A stretch of DNA of 33,034 nucleotides from URNF01 sp045531495 (lineage in GTDB: Bacteria; Bacillota; Clostridia; Oscillospirales; Acutalibacteraceae), in NCBI GenBank assembly GCA_045531495.1, contig JAZSED010000027.1, forward strand, positions 1-33,034, given 5' to 3'. Of the stretch, positions 6,937-15,484 are shown one piece after another; the first letter of the stretch is position 1; each line of letters starts with the position of its first letter. The notes under the pieces are model-generated. The model was not told the origin of the DNA and ran no database searches. It saw only the letters and a list, made by a program, of their open reading frames with translations. Both the position numbers and the translations under genes were made by a program.

Positions 6937-7168
6937 ACAAAACACATCCTTATTATTGCTGTAAACAGTATAACATGTACAGAAGCGAATGTCTACCCCG
7001 AAATACAAGCAAGTCAATATTTTACGGGCGGTAAAATAGTATATTTCAGATGTTCTTGATTCTCCTTTACACGTGGAAAACGCTAATTTTTTGGTGAATT
7101 TCACTTTTAACCGTTAAAAAAGACACAAAAAGGAATATATTTTGGTGATTTTGACCAAAAAATAAGGG
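6937..7168. promoter_or_regulatory. intergenic region with inverted and direct repeats before glgP
   Basis: No gene is seen. The stretch holds an 8-bp-arm inverted repeat, TATTTTAC/GTAAAATA around gggcg (7018-7038), and a second, TTTTGGT/ACCAAAA with a 7-base spacer (7140-7160), eight bases upstream of the glgP -35. TTTTGGTGA occurs at 7089-7097 and again at 7140-7148. These are candidate regulator sites for glgP or the divergent SGNH gene. Confidence 0.4.
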
Positions 7169-7197
7169 TTGCAAAGGATATAATAATGGAGTATAAT
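7169..7197 (+). promoter_or_regulatory. glgP promoter, sigma-A type
   Basis: TTGCAA (7169-7174) is followed after exactly 17 bases by a perfect TATAAT (7192-7197). The GTG start of glycogen phosphorylase lies 35 bases downstream of the -10. A second TATAAT at 7179-7184 lacks a well-spaced -35. Confidence 0.75.
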
Positions 7198-7231
7198 GTA
7201 AATGCAATCCTATTTCTTTGGAGGGATATCC

Positions 7232-9637
7232 GTGACCGATAAACAATTGAAAGCGGCATTGGAAACAAAACTGTTACATCAGTTCTCGGTGCAGCCCGAA
7301 AATGCGACCAACGAGCATTTGTATAATGCGCTCGTTTTGGTGTTGCGTGATGAAATGCGCCAGAGCCGTATCAAGTACGTTTCCGAGACCCACAAACAGG
7401 ATGCCAAGCAGGTATACTATCTGTGTATGGAATTCTTGATGGGGCGTTCGCTTAAAAATACTTTATACAATTTGAACCTTACCGAAGCGGCGACGAAGGT
7501 ACTGAAATCCTACAAGGTAAAGTTGGATTCTCTGTACGAATTGGAGCCTGATGCAGGCTTGGGCAACGGCGGTCTCGGCCGTTTGGCGGCGTGCTTCCTT
7601 GACGGTCTTGCCACCAACTCCATTCCCGCTATCGGTTATTCGCTTCTTTACGAATACGGTATTTTCCGTCAGAAGCTGGTAGACGGTTGGCAGACCGAGA
7701 TGCCCGACTTCTGGTTGCCCGGCGGCGAAAGCTGGCTGTTGCCCCGTCCCGAGCTTGCAAAAGAAGTACGCTTTGACGGCAACGTGCGCGAATGGTGGGA
7801 CGAGGAAAACTTCCACCACATTGAGCACGATAACGCTACCGTTGTCATCGCGCAGCCGTACGATTTGATGGTTGCGGGCAAAGACGGTAAAGCGGTATCC
7901 ACCCTGCGTTTGTGGAAATCCACCGCGCCGGGTATGGATATGTCCCTGTTTAACCAGGGCGAATATATGCGTGCAATGGAGCAGAAGGCAATGGCGGAGG
8001 TTATCACGCAGGTATTGTATCCCGCGGATAACCACAGAGAAGGTAAATCTCTCCGTCTTTCTCAGCAGTATTTCTTGGTTTCTGCATCTATTCAGGATAT
8101 CGTACAGCGTCATTTGGAGCAGTACGGCACGCTTGACAACCTGCCCGAAATGGCCGCAGTGCATATTAACGACACCCACCCGACCCTCGCTATCCCCGAA
8201 CTGATGCGTATTATGCTTGACGAATGCGGTTACACCTGGGATGATGCGTGGAATATTATCAAGGGTGTGTTTGCGTACACCAACCATACGGTTATGTCTG
8301 AAGCGCTGGAATGCTGGCCCGAGGACCTGTTTGCAGGCCGCCTGCCCCGCATTTATCAGATTGTTAAAGAAATCAACGACCGTCACAGCGAAGAAATGAT
8401 GGAAAAGACCGGCGGCGACGTGGAAAAGGTCAGCCGTATGGCAATTATCAGCTACGGTCAGGTGAAAATGGCAAACCTGTGTGTTGCGGCGTGTCATTCG
8501 GTAAACGGCGTTTCCCGTTTGCACAGTGAAATTGTTAAAGATACCGTGTTCCCCGAGGCGCACAGCGTTGCACCCGAGAAGTTCAAGAACGTTACCAACG
8601 GCATTGCACACCGTCGTTGGCTGTGTCAGGCAAACCCCGCATTAACCAAGTTCATCACCGAAAAAATCGGCGGCGAATTTGTGTACGATGCGGCTAATCT
8701 GTCCAAGCTGGCAGCGTTTGCGGACGATAAAGCGGCACTTAGCGACTTTATGGCGATAAAACGCGGCAACAAAGAACGTCTTGCCAAATATATCAAGGAA
8801 CACAACGGTGTGTCGGTTGACCCCGATTCGCTGTTTGACGTACAGGTAAAGCGCTTGCACGAGTATAAACGTCAGCACTTAAATGCGATGCACATTCTGC
8901 ATTCTTACCTGCAGCTGAAGGATAATCCGAATATGGATTTCACCCCTCGCACCTACTTGTTTGGCGCGAAATCCGCACCCGGCTATTATCTGGCAAAAGA
9001 AATCATCCGCTTTATCTGCAACCTCGCTAAAGAAATCGAAAAAGACCCCGCAGTACGCGATAAGCTGAAGGTTGTGTATCTGGAAGATTACCGTGTTACC
9101 TTGGCAGAACTCTTAATGCCTGCGGCGGACATCAGCGAACAGATTTCTCTGGCAGGTACCGAAGCGTCCGGTACCGGTAATATGAAACTGATGATGAACG
9201 GTGCTATCACTTTAGGTACGCTGGACGGCGCTAACGTGGAAATCCATGAAGCGGTGGGGGATGAGAACATCTTCCTGTTCGGTATGAAAGCCGATGAGGT
9301 GGAAGCGCGTAAAGCGATGGGCTACAACCCGCATCAGATTTATATGCAGGACGGCGACATTCACCGCGTCATCGACGCGATGTATCAGGGCTTTGGCGGC
9401 AGACAGTATGCCGAGGTTGCGGGCTCGCTGACCACCGTTGACCCGTATATGGTATTGGCAGATTTCGAAGATTATCGCAGAGCGCAGGCGCTGTCCGCGA
9501 AGGTGTATACCGACAAGGATCAGTGGGCGAAGATGGCGATGCTCAACACCGCTTACAGCGGCGTATTTGCATCCGACCGTTCCATCCGTGATTACTCTGA
9601 CCGTATCTGGCATTGCAGACCCGTTAAAATGAAATAA
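7232..9637 (+). CDS. glgP: glycogen/starch/alpha-glucan phosphorylase
   Basis: An 801-residue GT35 phosphorylase, which uses phosphate to release glucose 1-phosphate from the non-reducing ends of alpha-1,4-glucans. The pyridoxal phosphate lysine is Lys652 in GTGNMKLMMNGA. EPDAGLGNGGLGRLAACFLD near 110-130 and HINDTHPTLAIPELMR are further hallmarks, and the length is typical of bacterial enzymes. I place the start at GTG 7232, since GGAGGG lies six bases upstream; the in-frame ATG at 7202 has no ribosome site and sits only five bases after the -10 hexamer. It is a single-gene unit between a sigma-A promoter and a terminator. Together with the glg operon at the window end it makes up glycogen turnover. 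Confidence 0.97.
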   Translation: MTDKQLKAALETKLLHQFSVQPENATNEHLYNALVLVLRDEMRQSRIKYVSETHKQDAKQVYYLCMEFLMGRSLKNTLYNLNLTEAATKVLKSYKVKLDSLYELEPDAGLGNGGLGRLAACFLDGLATNSIPAIGYSLLYEYGIFRQKLVDGWQTEMPDFWLPGGESWLLPRPELAKEVRFDGNVREWWDEENFHHIEHDNATVVIAQPYDLMVAGKDGKAVSTLRLWKSTAPGMDMSLFNQGEYMRAMEQKAMAEVITQVLYPADNHREGKSLRLSQQYFLVSASIQDIVQRHLEQYGTLDNLPEMAAVHINDTHPTLAIPELMRIMLDECGYTWDDAWNIIKGVFAYTNHTVMSEALECWPEDLFAGRLPRIYQIVKEINDRHSEEMMEKTGGDVEKVSRMAIISYGQVKMANLCVAACHSVNGVSRLHSEIVKDTVFPEAHSVAPEKFKNVTNGIAHRRWLCQANPALTKFITEKIGGEFVYDAANLSKLAAFADDKAALSDFMAIKRGNKERLAKYIKEHNGVSVDPDSLFDVQVKRLHEYKRQHLNAMHILHSYLQLKDNPNMDFTPRTYLFGAKSAPGYYLAKEIIRFICNLAKEIEKDPAVRDKLKVVYLEDYRVTLAELLMPAADISEQISLAGTEASGTGNMKLMMNGAITLGTLDGANVEIHEAVGDENIFLFGMKADEVEARKAMGYNPHQIYMQDGDIHRVIDAMYQGFGGRQYAEVAGSLTTVDPYMVLADFEDYRRAQALSAKVYTDKDQWAKMAMLNTAYSGVFASDRSIRDYSDRIWHCRPVKMK

Positions 9638-9643
9638 AGACAA

Positions 9644-9677
9644 AAAAGGCGGTGTACCGAGAGGTACACCGCCTTTT
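9644..9677. terminator. bidirectional terminator between glgP and the ABC permease gene
   Basis: A perfect 15-bp stem (aaaaggcggtgtacc pairing with ggtacaccgcctttt) closes a gaga loop. A-runs and T-runs flank it, and it serves the two convergent genes whose stops lie within ten bases on either side. Confidence 0.93.
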
Positions 9678-9684
9678 CCATTTG

Positions 9685-11859
9685 TCATTCTGTCACGAAC
9701 ACATAATTACCGTGACCGTTTTTGCCGTTTTCAGCTTCTTCGCAGAGAGAAGGAAAGATTTCTTCCGCAACGGCTTTGGAAACCGGAAAATGCGCGTTAT
9801 ACGTGAAGTATTGGTATTTTTCGTCCTCCACCACTGCTTTCGGGGTGGATACGTATACGTCGACGATGTAGTCATCAGCAGTGAATTGTGTGTCGGTGAG
9901 GGTCGGGATGACTTCGTCTGCCAACAGTGTGCGCATAGCATCCGACATAACGCCTGTTTGCACATCAAAGGAAGCGTTATAGCCCTGGTCGGGGAAATAG
10001 AGATTCATACTCAATTCGAAATCCTTGGTCTCCACCTGAGACAACCATTCTAAAACCACCTTGCGGTCTGTAGCTTCGTTTTCGTAAATGTATTGCAGAT
10101 ACAGTTTGTACGCATTGGGATAGTTTTCTGCAATCAACGGAATGCGCAGTTGATATTTTTCACCGTAACGGAAAACGCTGATATTGACGGTTTCGGTAAA
10201 TGCCTGTGCGTCGTTATAGTGATTCCGTTGCAGAATATCAAACCGCGTTTCAAACGGCAACTTTTCCGCATCCTTACTCATAAGACGGTATACCGCTTTT
10301 GCCTGTTCATCGCTGATATTCCACATGGATATCTGTGTATTGTTGCCTAAAGGCGGCAGATGGTAAGAGGCTTGATACGTTTCGTTGTTTTTCAGAGCAT
10401 TGTAAATCACATCTGCCTGTTCACTGATGAAATACAGGCTGCGGACTTTTTCCGCGCCTTTTGTGCGAATGGTCACGTTAAAGCATTCGTAATCTTCTTC
10501 GGTTTTCAGGTCGCCGTGCGGATTGTTTGTTTCGGCGGCACGCGCCAAATGCTCCGCTACCGTGCGAATGGTGGCAGGGTCGGTGATTTTCACTTCTGCG
10601 GTCAAAGAGTTAAAATACTCGACGTTGTCCGTGTTGTATCCGTCTGTTTCAAGGGATATCGACTGTATCTGCTCCGCTGTGGGACGGAAAGCGAGAATAT
10701 TGTTTACACCAAGCGACATACAACCGATAAGTATAACGTCTGCAACCAACACGATTAAGAAGGTGGGTGCGGCTTTGAACAACAGTTTCGGCTTTTTGGT
10801 GGTGATGAGTTCATAGATGCAGAAGGTGAGTGCCGCTAAAATATATAGTACGAACACGCCAAACCATTCGGAGTCATCCATCTTGTATTCGCCCTGGATG
10901 GATTCGAAAATCATATACACAGGGATGAGGGTGACAAGGAAGGTAAGGGTTAAACGGTATACCGTTTGTAACAGAGGGGTGGCGGCGGGTTGTTCCGCCG
11001 CTTCGGAACGGCGGGTACGGAACAACGCCAATGCGCCCACAAAGTAGAGTACACCGATAATCGCGGAATACAGGCAACCCGACCAATTGTTGAGCACGTT
11101 GAGGGTGTCAACACCATCCAGCAAGCCGTACAAAATACCCAGCGGAATGTTATAGGCAACGTTCAAAATCGGAATATCCATAGTGTGCGGCAGAATATTG
11201 ACAGTGCTTTGAATGAGAGAACTAATATACCACATTAAGATACGCGGCCCGAAGAACAGCATAGCCGCCACCAAAAGATTGGTAAACACAGTGCCCGTGA
11301 TACACATCGCGAAGGTCATACACCCTGCGACCATCAAAGCGCCCGCAAGGGACGCGCACAGCATCGGCAGTACCGAGCTCCACACGAGCTGGAACAGCTT
11401 GGGGAAGCAGGAAAGTGTGACAACCGACACGGCGGTACTCGCCACAAGGTCTACCAAAATCCACGCCATAATTGCGGCGAAAAAGCTGATAAATACGCCT
11501 GCGCGGCTGACGGGGAGTGCGTGGTAAAAGTCGCTCGAACGCCGCTTGTTAAGGAAGGAAAAGCCGATAAGCGGCATCAACAGCGCCAACGTATACATCG
11601 GCGCAAGCGAAAGGGGATGTACCTGTATAATGGTTACGAGTTCACGGGTAATTGACGAGCCGATGATGCTTAGCGAGGGGTCGGCAAGCTCGGGCTGCAC
11701 GTAAGAATACGCTTCAATGGCAACACCGATAGGCAACAATGCCGCTGCCAAGCACATAACGACAAGTGCTAAAATACCGATGGTTTTCAGTTGACGGAAT
11801 GCTTCGCCGAATACGCGAAAATCAAAGTCCCAGAAAGGGGCGCGGTGTGTTGTTTTCAT
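9685..11859 (-). CDS. ABC transporter permease with large C-terminal extracytoplasmic domain
   Basis: A 724-residue membrane protein. Hydrophobic segments occur at about 27-48, 86-105, 115-140, 160-210 (two), 265-285, 305-320, 335-355 and 370-390. A soluble domain of about 330 residues follows the last helix and is most likely outside the cell. It is the membrane partner of the ATPase encoded just upstream; stop and start overlap as ATGA, with GGAGGG before the ATG. Such YtrA-linked transporters in Firmicutes respond to cell-wall-active compounds or export unknown molecules; the substrate here is unknown. The big C-terminal domain distinguishes it from minimal ABC-2 permeases. It ends the operon before a strong terminator. 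Confidence 0.82.
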   Translation of the reverse strand: MKTTHRAPFWDFDFRVFGEAFRQLKTIGILALVVMCLAAALLPIGVAIEAYSYVQPELADPSLSIIGSSITRELVTIIQVHPLSLAPMYTLALLMPLIGFSFLNKRRSSDFYHALPVSRAGVFISFFAAIMAWILVDLVASTAVSVVTLSCFPKLFQLVWSSVLPMLCASLAGALMVAGCMTFAMCITGTVFTNLLVAAMLFFGPRILMWYISSLIQSTVNILPHTMDIPILNVAYNIPLGILYGLLDGVDTLNVLNNWSGCLYSAIIGVLYFVGALALFRTRRSEAAEQPAATPLLQTVYRLTLTFLVTLIPVYMIFESIQGEYKMDDSEWFGVFVLYILAALTFCIYELITTKKPKLLFKAAPTFLIVLVADVILIGCMSLGVNNILAFRPTAEQIQSISLETDGYNTDNVEYFNSLTAEVKITDPATIRTVAEHLARAAETNNPHGDLKTEEDYECFNVTIRTKGAEKVRSLYFISEQADVIYNALKNNETYQASYHLPPLGNNTQISMWNISDEQAKAVYRLMSKDAEKLPFETRFDILQRNHYNDAQAFTETVNISVFRYGEKYQLRIPLIAENYPNAYKLYLQYIYENEATDRKVVLEWLSQVETKDFELSMNLYFPDQGYNASFDVQTGVMSDAMRTLLADEVIPTLTDTQFTADDYIVDVYVSTPKAVVEDEKYQYFTYNAHFPVSKAVAEEIFPSLCEEAENGKNGHGNYVFVTE

Positions 11860-12761
11860 TTCTGTCCCTCCTCGGTCTCAAAAATATACCCGAGTGCTTC
11901 CATTTCATAGGTAAACACTTCTTCTAACGTCAGCGGTAACACATCTAACAAAAGGGGCTCTTTGGCTTGTAAGGCGGCAACTGTTGCATCACGGTCACCG
12001 CGGACGATGAGGTTGGCTACCGAGCCGTGACGGGTGTAGTGTAAAAGGTCTAAATCGGCAAACGTATCTTGGGTATAGTCGCCGTTGAACGCAACCTGCA
12101 CCTTGAAAAGTGAGGTTTTGAGATTGCCGACATCGCTTTGCAGTACAAGACCGCCCTTATGCAGTAACGCCAATTGGTCACAGGTGTCCTCGAGCTCACG
12201 CAGTGAGTGGGAGGTGATAATGGCGGTGGCGTTGCGTTCTAGAACGTCGTTACAGATGAGCTTTTTCACGAGGGTACGCATAATGGGGTCTAATCCGTCG
12301 AAGGTTTCATCAAAGAAAATGTATTTCGGGCGGGAAGAGAGCGCCAAAATGGTGCTCGCCTGTCGACGCATACCCTTGGAAAAGGTGGATACGGGCTTTT
12401 TGGTATCCAAACCGAAGGCGGCGGACAGTTCCGTAAAGCGGTTTTTGTCAAAGGTGGGGTAGGCGGCCGCGTACAGCTTGGACATACGCTCCATGGTGGC
12501 ACCACCGAGGAAAAACAGCTCATCGGGAACGTATGCAATCTGCGATTTAATGGCTTTGTTCTCCCAAACGGGCGCACCGTCGATGAAGATTTCGCCGCCG
12601 TTAGGCTGATATACCCCCGACATTAAGCGAAGCAGGGTAGATTTACCTGCGCCGTTAGAGCCGACCATGCCGTAGATACACCCTTCGGGTATAGTGCAGG
12701 TGACGTTATCGAGCGCTGTAAAATCACCGAATTTTTTTGTGATATTTTTAACTTCAATCAT
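11856..12761 (-). CDS. ABC transporter ATP-binding protein
   Basis: A 301-residue ABC ATPase. The Walker A motif GSNGAGKST is at 34-42, the signature is the variant FSKGM at 127-131, Walker B YIFFDE at 147-152 with catalytic Glu152, and the switch His lies in ITSHS. An approximately 80-residue C-terminal extension follows, as is common in exporter-type ATPases. It powers the permease encoded immediately downstream (overlapping start). The ATG at 12761 has GGAGGTG upstream and overlaps the end of the GntR gene by eight bases, so regulator, ATPase and permease are translationally coupled. A longer frame to 12797 starts inside the GntR gene without a ribosome site and is not preferred. Confidence 0.93.
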   Translation of the reverse strand: MIEVKNITKKFGDFTALDNVTCTIPEGCIYGMVGSNGAGKSTLLRLMSGVYQPNGGEIFIDGAPVWENKAIKSQIAYVPDELFFLGGATMERMSKLYAAAYPTFDKNRFTELSAAFGLDTKKPVSTFSKGMRRQASTILALSSRPKYIFFDETFDGLDPIMRTLVKKLICNDVLERNATAIITSHSLRELEDTCDQLALLHKGGLVLQSDVGNLKTSLFKVQVAFNGDYTQDTFADLDLLHYTRHGSVANLIVRGDRDATVAALQAKEPLLLDVLPLTLEEVFTYEMEALGYIFETEEGQK

Positions 12762-13137
12762 CGTTTCTGACACCTCCGTTAGCAGTAGAGCGTACAATTT
12801 CTATCAGTTCGTCGGCAGAAATGCCCGCAAGTAACATTTCGCTTGTAAGCGCTCTAAAATCGCCCAATTTACGGCGTTTTAACAGCGATAACACTTCTAC
12901 CGCATTTTCTGCAACAAAACAACCGATACCGGGTATGGAATAGATGATACCGCGGGTATCGAGTTCACCGTACGCTTTTTGAATGGTGTTGGGGTTTATG
13001 GAAAGTTCAACAGATAAGCTGCGCACCGACGGTAGCTGGTCGCCGGGATGCAGAAGTCCCAACAGTATGAACCGTTCCATCTGCTCTATGAGCTGCTCAT
13101 ACACGGGTTGTCGGGACAAGGAGTCTATTTGGAACAT
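12754..13137 (-). CDS. GntR-family transcriptional regulator, YtrA subfamily
   Basis: A 127-residue repressor. Residues about 8-76 form the GntR winged helix-turn-helix (PVYEQLIEQMERFI, PSVRSLSVELSINPNTIQKAYGELDTRG, IPGIGCFVAE). Only a short helical tail of about 50 residues follows, the mark of the YtrA subfamily, which lacks a ligand-binding effector domain. It controls the ABC genes it overlaps and itself through the palindrome in front of it. ATG at 13137 is preceded by a perfect AGGAGGTG. An in-frame run further upstream to 13833 covers the promoter and part of thrS in another frame and is rejected. Confidence 0.94.
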   Translation of the reverse strand: MFQIDSLSRQPVYEQLIEQMERFILLGLLHPGDQLPSVRSLSVELSINPNTIQKAYGELDTRGIIYSIPGIGCFVAENAVEVLSLLKRRKLGDFRALTSEMLLAGISADELIEIVRSTANGGVRNDD

Positions 13138-13157
13138 ATAGCACCTCCTCGAGTGTA

Positions 13158-13188
13158 TTAGGTGTACTATTGCGATTAGTACACCTAA
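13158..13188 (-). promoter_or_regulatory. operator of the YtrA-type GntR repressor
   Basis: Two perfect 12-base arms, ttaggtgtacta and tagtacacctaa, flank a 7-base spacer. The GTACTA/TAGTAC core matches the style of YtrA-family operators. It lies directly downstream of the -10, so binding would block transcription and give autoregulation. Confidence 0.88.
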
Positions 13189-13217
13189 AAAATAGCATAG
13201 TTTTCCGGTGTTGTCAA
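13189..13217 (-). promoter_or_regulatory. promoter of the gntR-ABC operon
   Basis: On the minus strand a perfect TTGACA (13212-13217) and TATTTT (13189-13194) are separated by 17 bases. The operator begins at the next base. Confidence 0.8.
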
Positions 13218-13255
13218 CTACTTTTTTGAAAAAATAAAAAGCATATCGAAAAAAA

Positions 13256-13282
13256 GGCACCCTTTCCTTGCGAAAGGGTGCC
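13256..13282 (-). terminator. thrS terminator
   Basis: An 11-bp GC-rich stem (ggcaccctttc pairing with gaaagggtgcc) closes a five-base loop, and on the minus strand seven T follow directly. It lies seven bases past the thrS stop and isolates thrS from the gntR operon. Confidence 0.93.
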
Positions 13283-13288
13283 CTTTCG

Positions 13289-15223
13289 TTATCTCGCTTT
13301 GTCGGCGAGTTCTTTGGTAATTTTTTGGATAAAGTCGGCAAGCGGTAAAGCGCCGATATCGCCGTCTTTACGGGAACGCACCGAAACGGTGCCTGCTTCG
13401 GCTTCTTTGTCACCGATAACCAACATATACGGCACCTTCTGTAGCTGTGCCTCGCGGATCTTGTAGCCGATTTTTTCATTGCGGGCATCCCATTCGGCGC
13501 GGATACCTGCGGCTTGGAGTGCCTTTGTAACCTCTGCCGCCTTGTCTGCAAGACGTTCCGAAATGGGCAGTACGCGTACCTGCTCAGGGGACATCCAGGT
13601 GGGCAGAGCGCCTGCGTATTTTTCAATGAGGTATGCAAGCGTTCTTTCGTAACAGCCCAGAGACGTACGGTGAATGATATAGGGGAGTGCTTTTTCGCCG
13701 TTTTCGTCGATATAGTACATACCGAATTTTTCAGCGAGCAGCATATCGATTTGAATGGTAACAATGGTATCCTCTTTACCAAACACGTTCTTATACTGAA
13801 TATCCAGCTTCGGACCGTAGAACGCGGCTTCATCGATACCTACCTCATAGTTGACACCGAGTGAATCAAGAATATTGCCCATAACCGTCTGCGCGGTCTC
13901 CCATTGTTCTGCGGTGCCTTCGTATTTGTTGTTCGGATTTGCAGGATCCCACTGCGAGAAGCGGAAGGTACAGTCTTCCAGCATGCCGACAGTATCCAGA
14001 CAGTATTTCGCAAGCTCCAAACAGCCTTTGAATTCCTCTTCCAATTGGTCGGGACGGAGAACGAGGTGGCCTTCGGAAATAGTGAACTGACGCACGCGGA
14101 TAAGGCCGTGCATTTCGCCCGAATCCTCGTTACGGAATAGGGTAGAGGTTTCGCCGAGACGCATCGGCAGGTCGCGGTAGGAGCGTTGACGGTTTAAGAA
14201 CACCTGATATTGGAACGGACAGGTCATCGGGCGGAGGGCGAAGCATTCCGCTTGCTCATCGTCGGGGTCGCCCATGATGAACATACCGTCGCGGTAGTGG
14301 TCCCAGTGACCCGAAATCTTAAACAGTTCACGCTTTGCCATCAGAGGTGTTTTGGTCAGCAAATAGCCGCGTTTTTGTTCTTCGTCCTCCACCCAACGCT
14401 GTAACGTCTGGATGACACGGGAGCCTTTGGGCAATAAAATCGGTAAGCCTTGACCGATAACGTCAACGGTGGTGAAATATTCAAGGTCACGACCGAGCTT
14501 ATTGTGGTCACGACGCTTGGCTTCTTCCAATTTTTCAATATGCGCTTCAAGCTCGGAGGCTTTCGGGAATGCGACACCGTAAATGCGCTTTAACATTTTA
14601 CGATTGGAGTCGCCGCGCCAATATGCACCGGTAGCGGACAGCAATTTTACCGCTTTGACGCGCCCTGTATCGGGCAGGTGCGGACCTGCGCACAGGTCGG
14701 TGAAATCACCCTGGCGATAGAAGGAGAGCTCTGCATCCTCGGGCAGGTCGTTAATAAGCTCCACCTTGTACGGCTCGTCCTTCATCAATTCCAGCGCCTT
14801 GGCGCGGGACAGCACGAATTTCTCGAGCGGTAACGCTTCTTTGATAATCTTTTTCATTTCCGCTTCAATCTTTTCAAGGATTTCGGCGGTGAAGGTCATA
14901 TCGGTGTCAAAATCGTAGTAAAAACCTTCGTTGGTGGCAGGGCCTATAGCAAATTTTACATCGGGGAACAGACGCTTTACCGCCTGTGCCATAATGTGGG
15001 AGGTAGTGTGCCAATATGCCTTTTTACCGTCCAAATCGTCAAAGGTCAAAAACTCCACCGCGCAATCGGCAGTCAGTTCCGTACGCAAATCGCACACGAC
15101 GCCGTCCACACGTGCCGCACAGCAGTTGCGGTACAGACCTATGGAAATATCGCGGCACAATGCGTCCAGCGTTGTGTTTTCCGCCACCTCGCGAATATCG
15201 CCTCTCAAATTGATTTTCAGCAT
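13289..15223 (-). CDS. thrS: threonyl-tRNA synthetase
   Basis: A 644-residue class II synthetase charging tRNA-Thr. It has an N-terminal TGS domain (about 1-60), an editing domain with His72xxxHis76 (HTTSH) that clears Ser-tRNA-Thr, a catalytic core with zinc ligand Cys335 in MTCPFQY and motif 2 region MHGLIRVRQFT, and a C-terminal anticodon-binding domain (about 540-644). Length is normal. Two nearby ATGs (15229 and 15223) are possible; AAGGAG sits eight bases before the second but only two before the first, so I take 15223. Expression is controlled by the T-box leader immediately upstream. It follows ftsZ on the same strand but has its own attenuator. Confidence 0.98.
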   Translation of the reverse strand: MLKINLRGDIREVAENTTLDALCRDISIGLYRNCCAARVDGVVCDLRTELTADCAVEFLTFDDLDGKKAYWHTTSHIMAQAVKRLFPDVKFAIGPATNEGFYYDFDTDMTFTAEILEKIEAEMKKIIKEALPLEKFVLSRAKALELMKDEPYKVELINDLPEDAELSFYRQGDFTDLCAGPHLPDTGRVKAVKLLSATGAYWRGDSNRKMLKRIYGVAFPKASELEAHIEKLEEAKRRDHNKLGRDLEYFTTVDVIGQGLPILLPKGSRVIQTLQRWVEDEEQKRGYLLTKTPLMAKRELFKISGHWDHYRDGMFIMGDPDDEQAECFALRPMTCPFQYQVFLNRQRSYRDLPMRLGETSTLFRNEDSGEMHGLIRVRQFTISEGHLVLRPDQLEEEFKGCLELAKYCLDTVGMLEDCTFRFSQWDPANPNNKYEGTAEQWETAQTVMGNILDSLGVNYEVGIDEAAFYGPKLDIQYKNVFGKEDTIVTIQIDMLLAEKFGMYYIDENGEKALPYIIHRTSLGCYERTLAYLIEKYAGALPTWMSPEQVRVLPISERLADKAAEVTKALQAAGIRAEWDARNEKIGYKIREAQLQKVPYMLVIGDKEAEAGTVSVRSRKDGDIGALPLADFIQKITKELADKAR

Positions 15224-15261
15224 ATACATCTCTCCTTATAAAAAGGTATTAATAAAATAAC

Positions 15262-15292
15262 ACGTCCCGTCCCTGTAAAAGGGACGGGACGT
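15262..15292 (-). terminator. T-box-controlled attenuator hairpin
   Basis: A perfect 12-bp stem (acgtcccgtccc pairing with gggacgggacgt) with a tgtaaaa loop is followed on the minus strand by TGTTATTTTATT. It forms when charged tRNA-Thr prevents the antiterminator just upstream from folding. Confidence 0.92.
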
Positions 15293-15465
15293 TACGTCTC
15301 GTGGTTCCACCCTTGTTCCGCGCAAAACGCGCGCTTTGGGGACCGATAACGGGGTCAGCCGTCGCATCTTATTTCGATGCGCACTCCAAGGCGGTAACCG
15401 TACTTGTCTTTATGTCCTCGCACCAAGCGGACACTCTCTGAAAAAGCGGAAAGATACGGCCATAT
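15262..15465 (-). ncRNA. T-box riboswitch, threonine
   Basis: The minus strand carries the hallmark T-box sequence AAGGGTGGAACCACG at 15300-15314, which pairs with the tRNA acceptor end, and then the terminator stem. Further upstream the Stem I elements AGAGAG and GGTGCGAG are visible. The likely specifier is ACC (15393-15395) in CGGTTACCGCC, followed by TTGGAG. Uncharged tRNA-Thr would stabilise the antiterminator and switch on thrS. The exact 5' end and promoter are not clear; transcription may begin within or run through ftsZ. Confidence 0.93.
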
Positions 15466-15484
15466 CCTCATCACAGCAGTATGT

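Noticed and set aside
7463..8611. 382-codon minus-strand frame
   Set aside because: Antisense to glgP; no family features and no ribosome site.
13138..13833. Long N-terminal extension of the GntR gene
   Set aside because: It would cover the operator, promoter and the 3' part of thrS; the perfect AGGAGGTG before 13137 and the family start decide against it.
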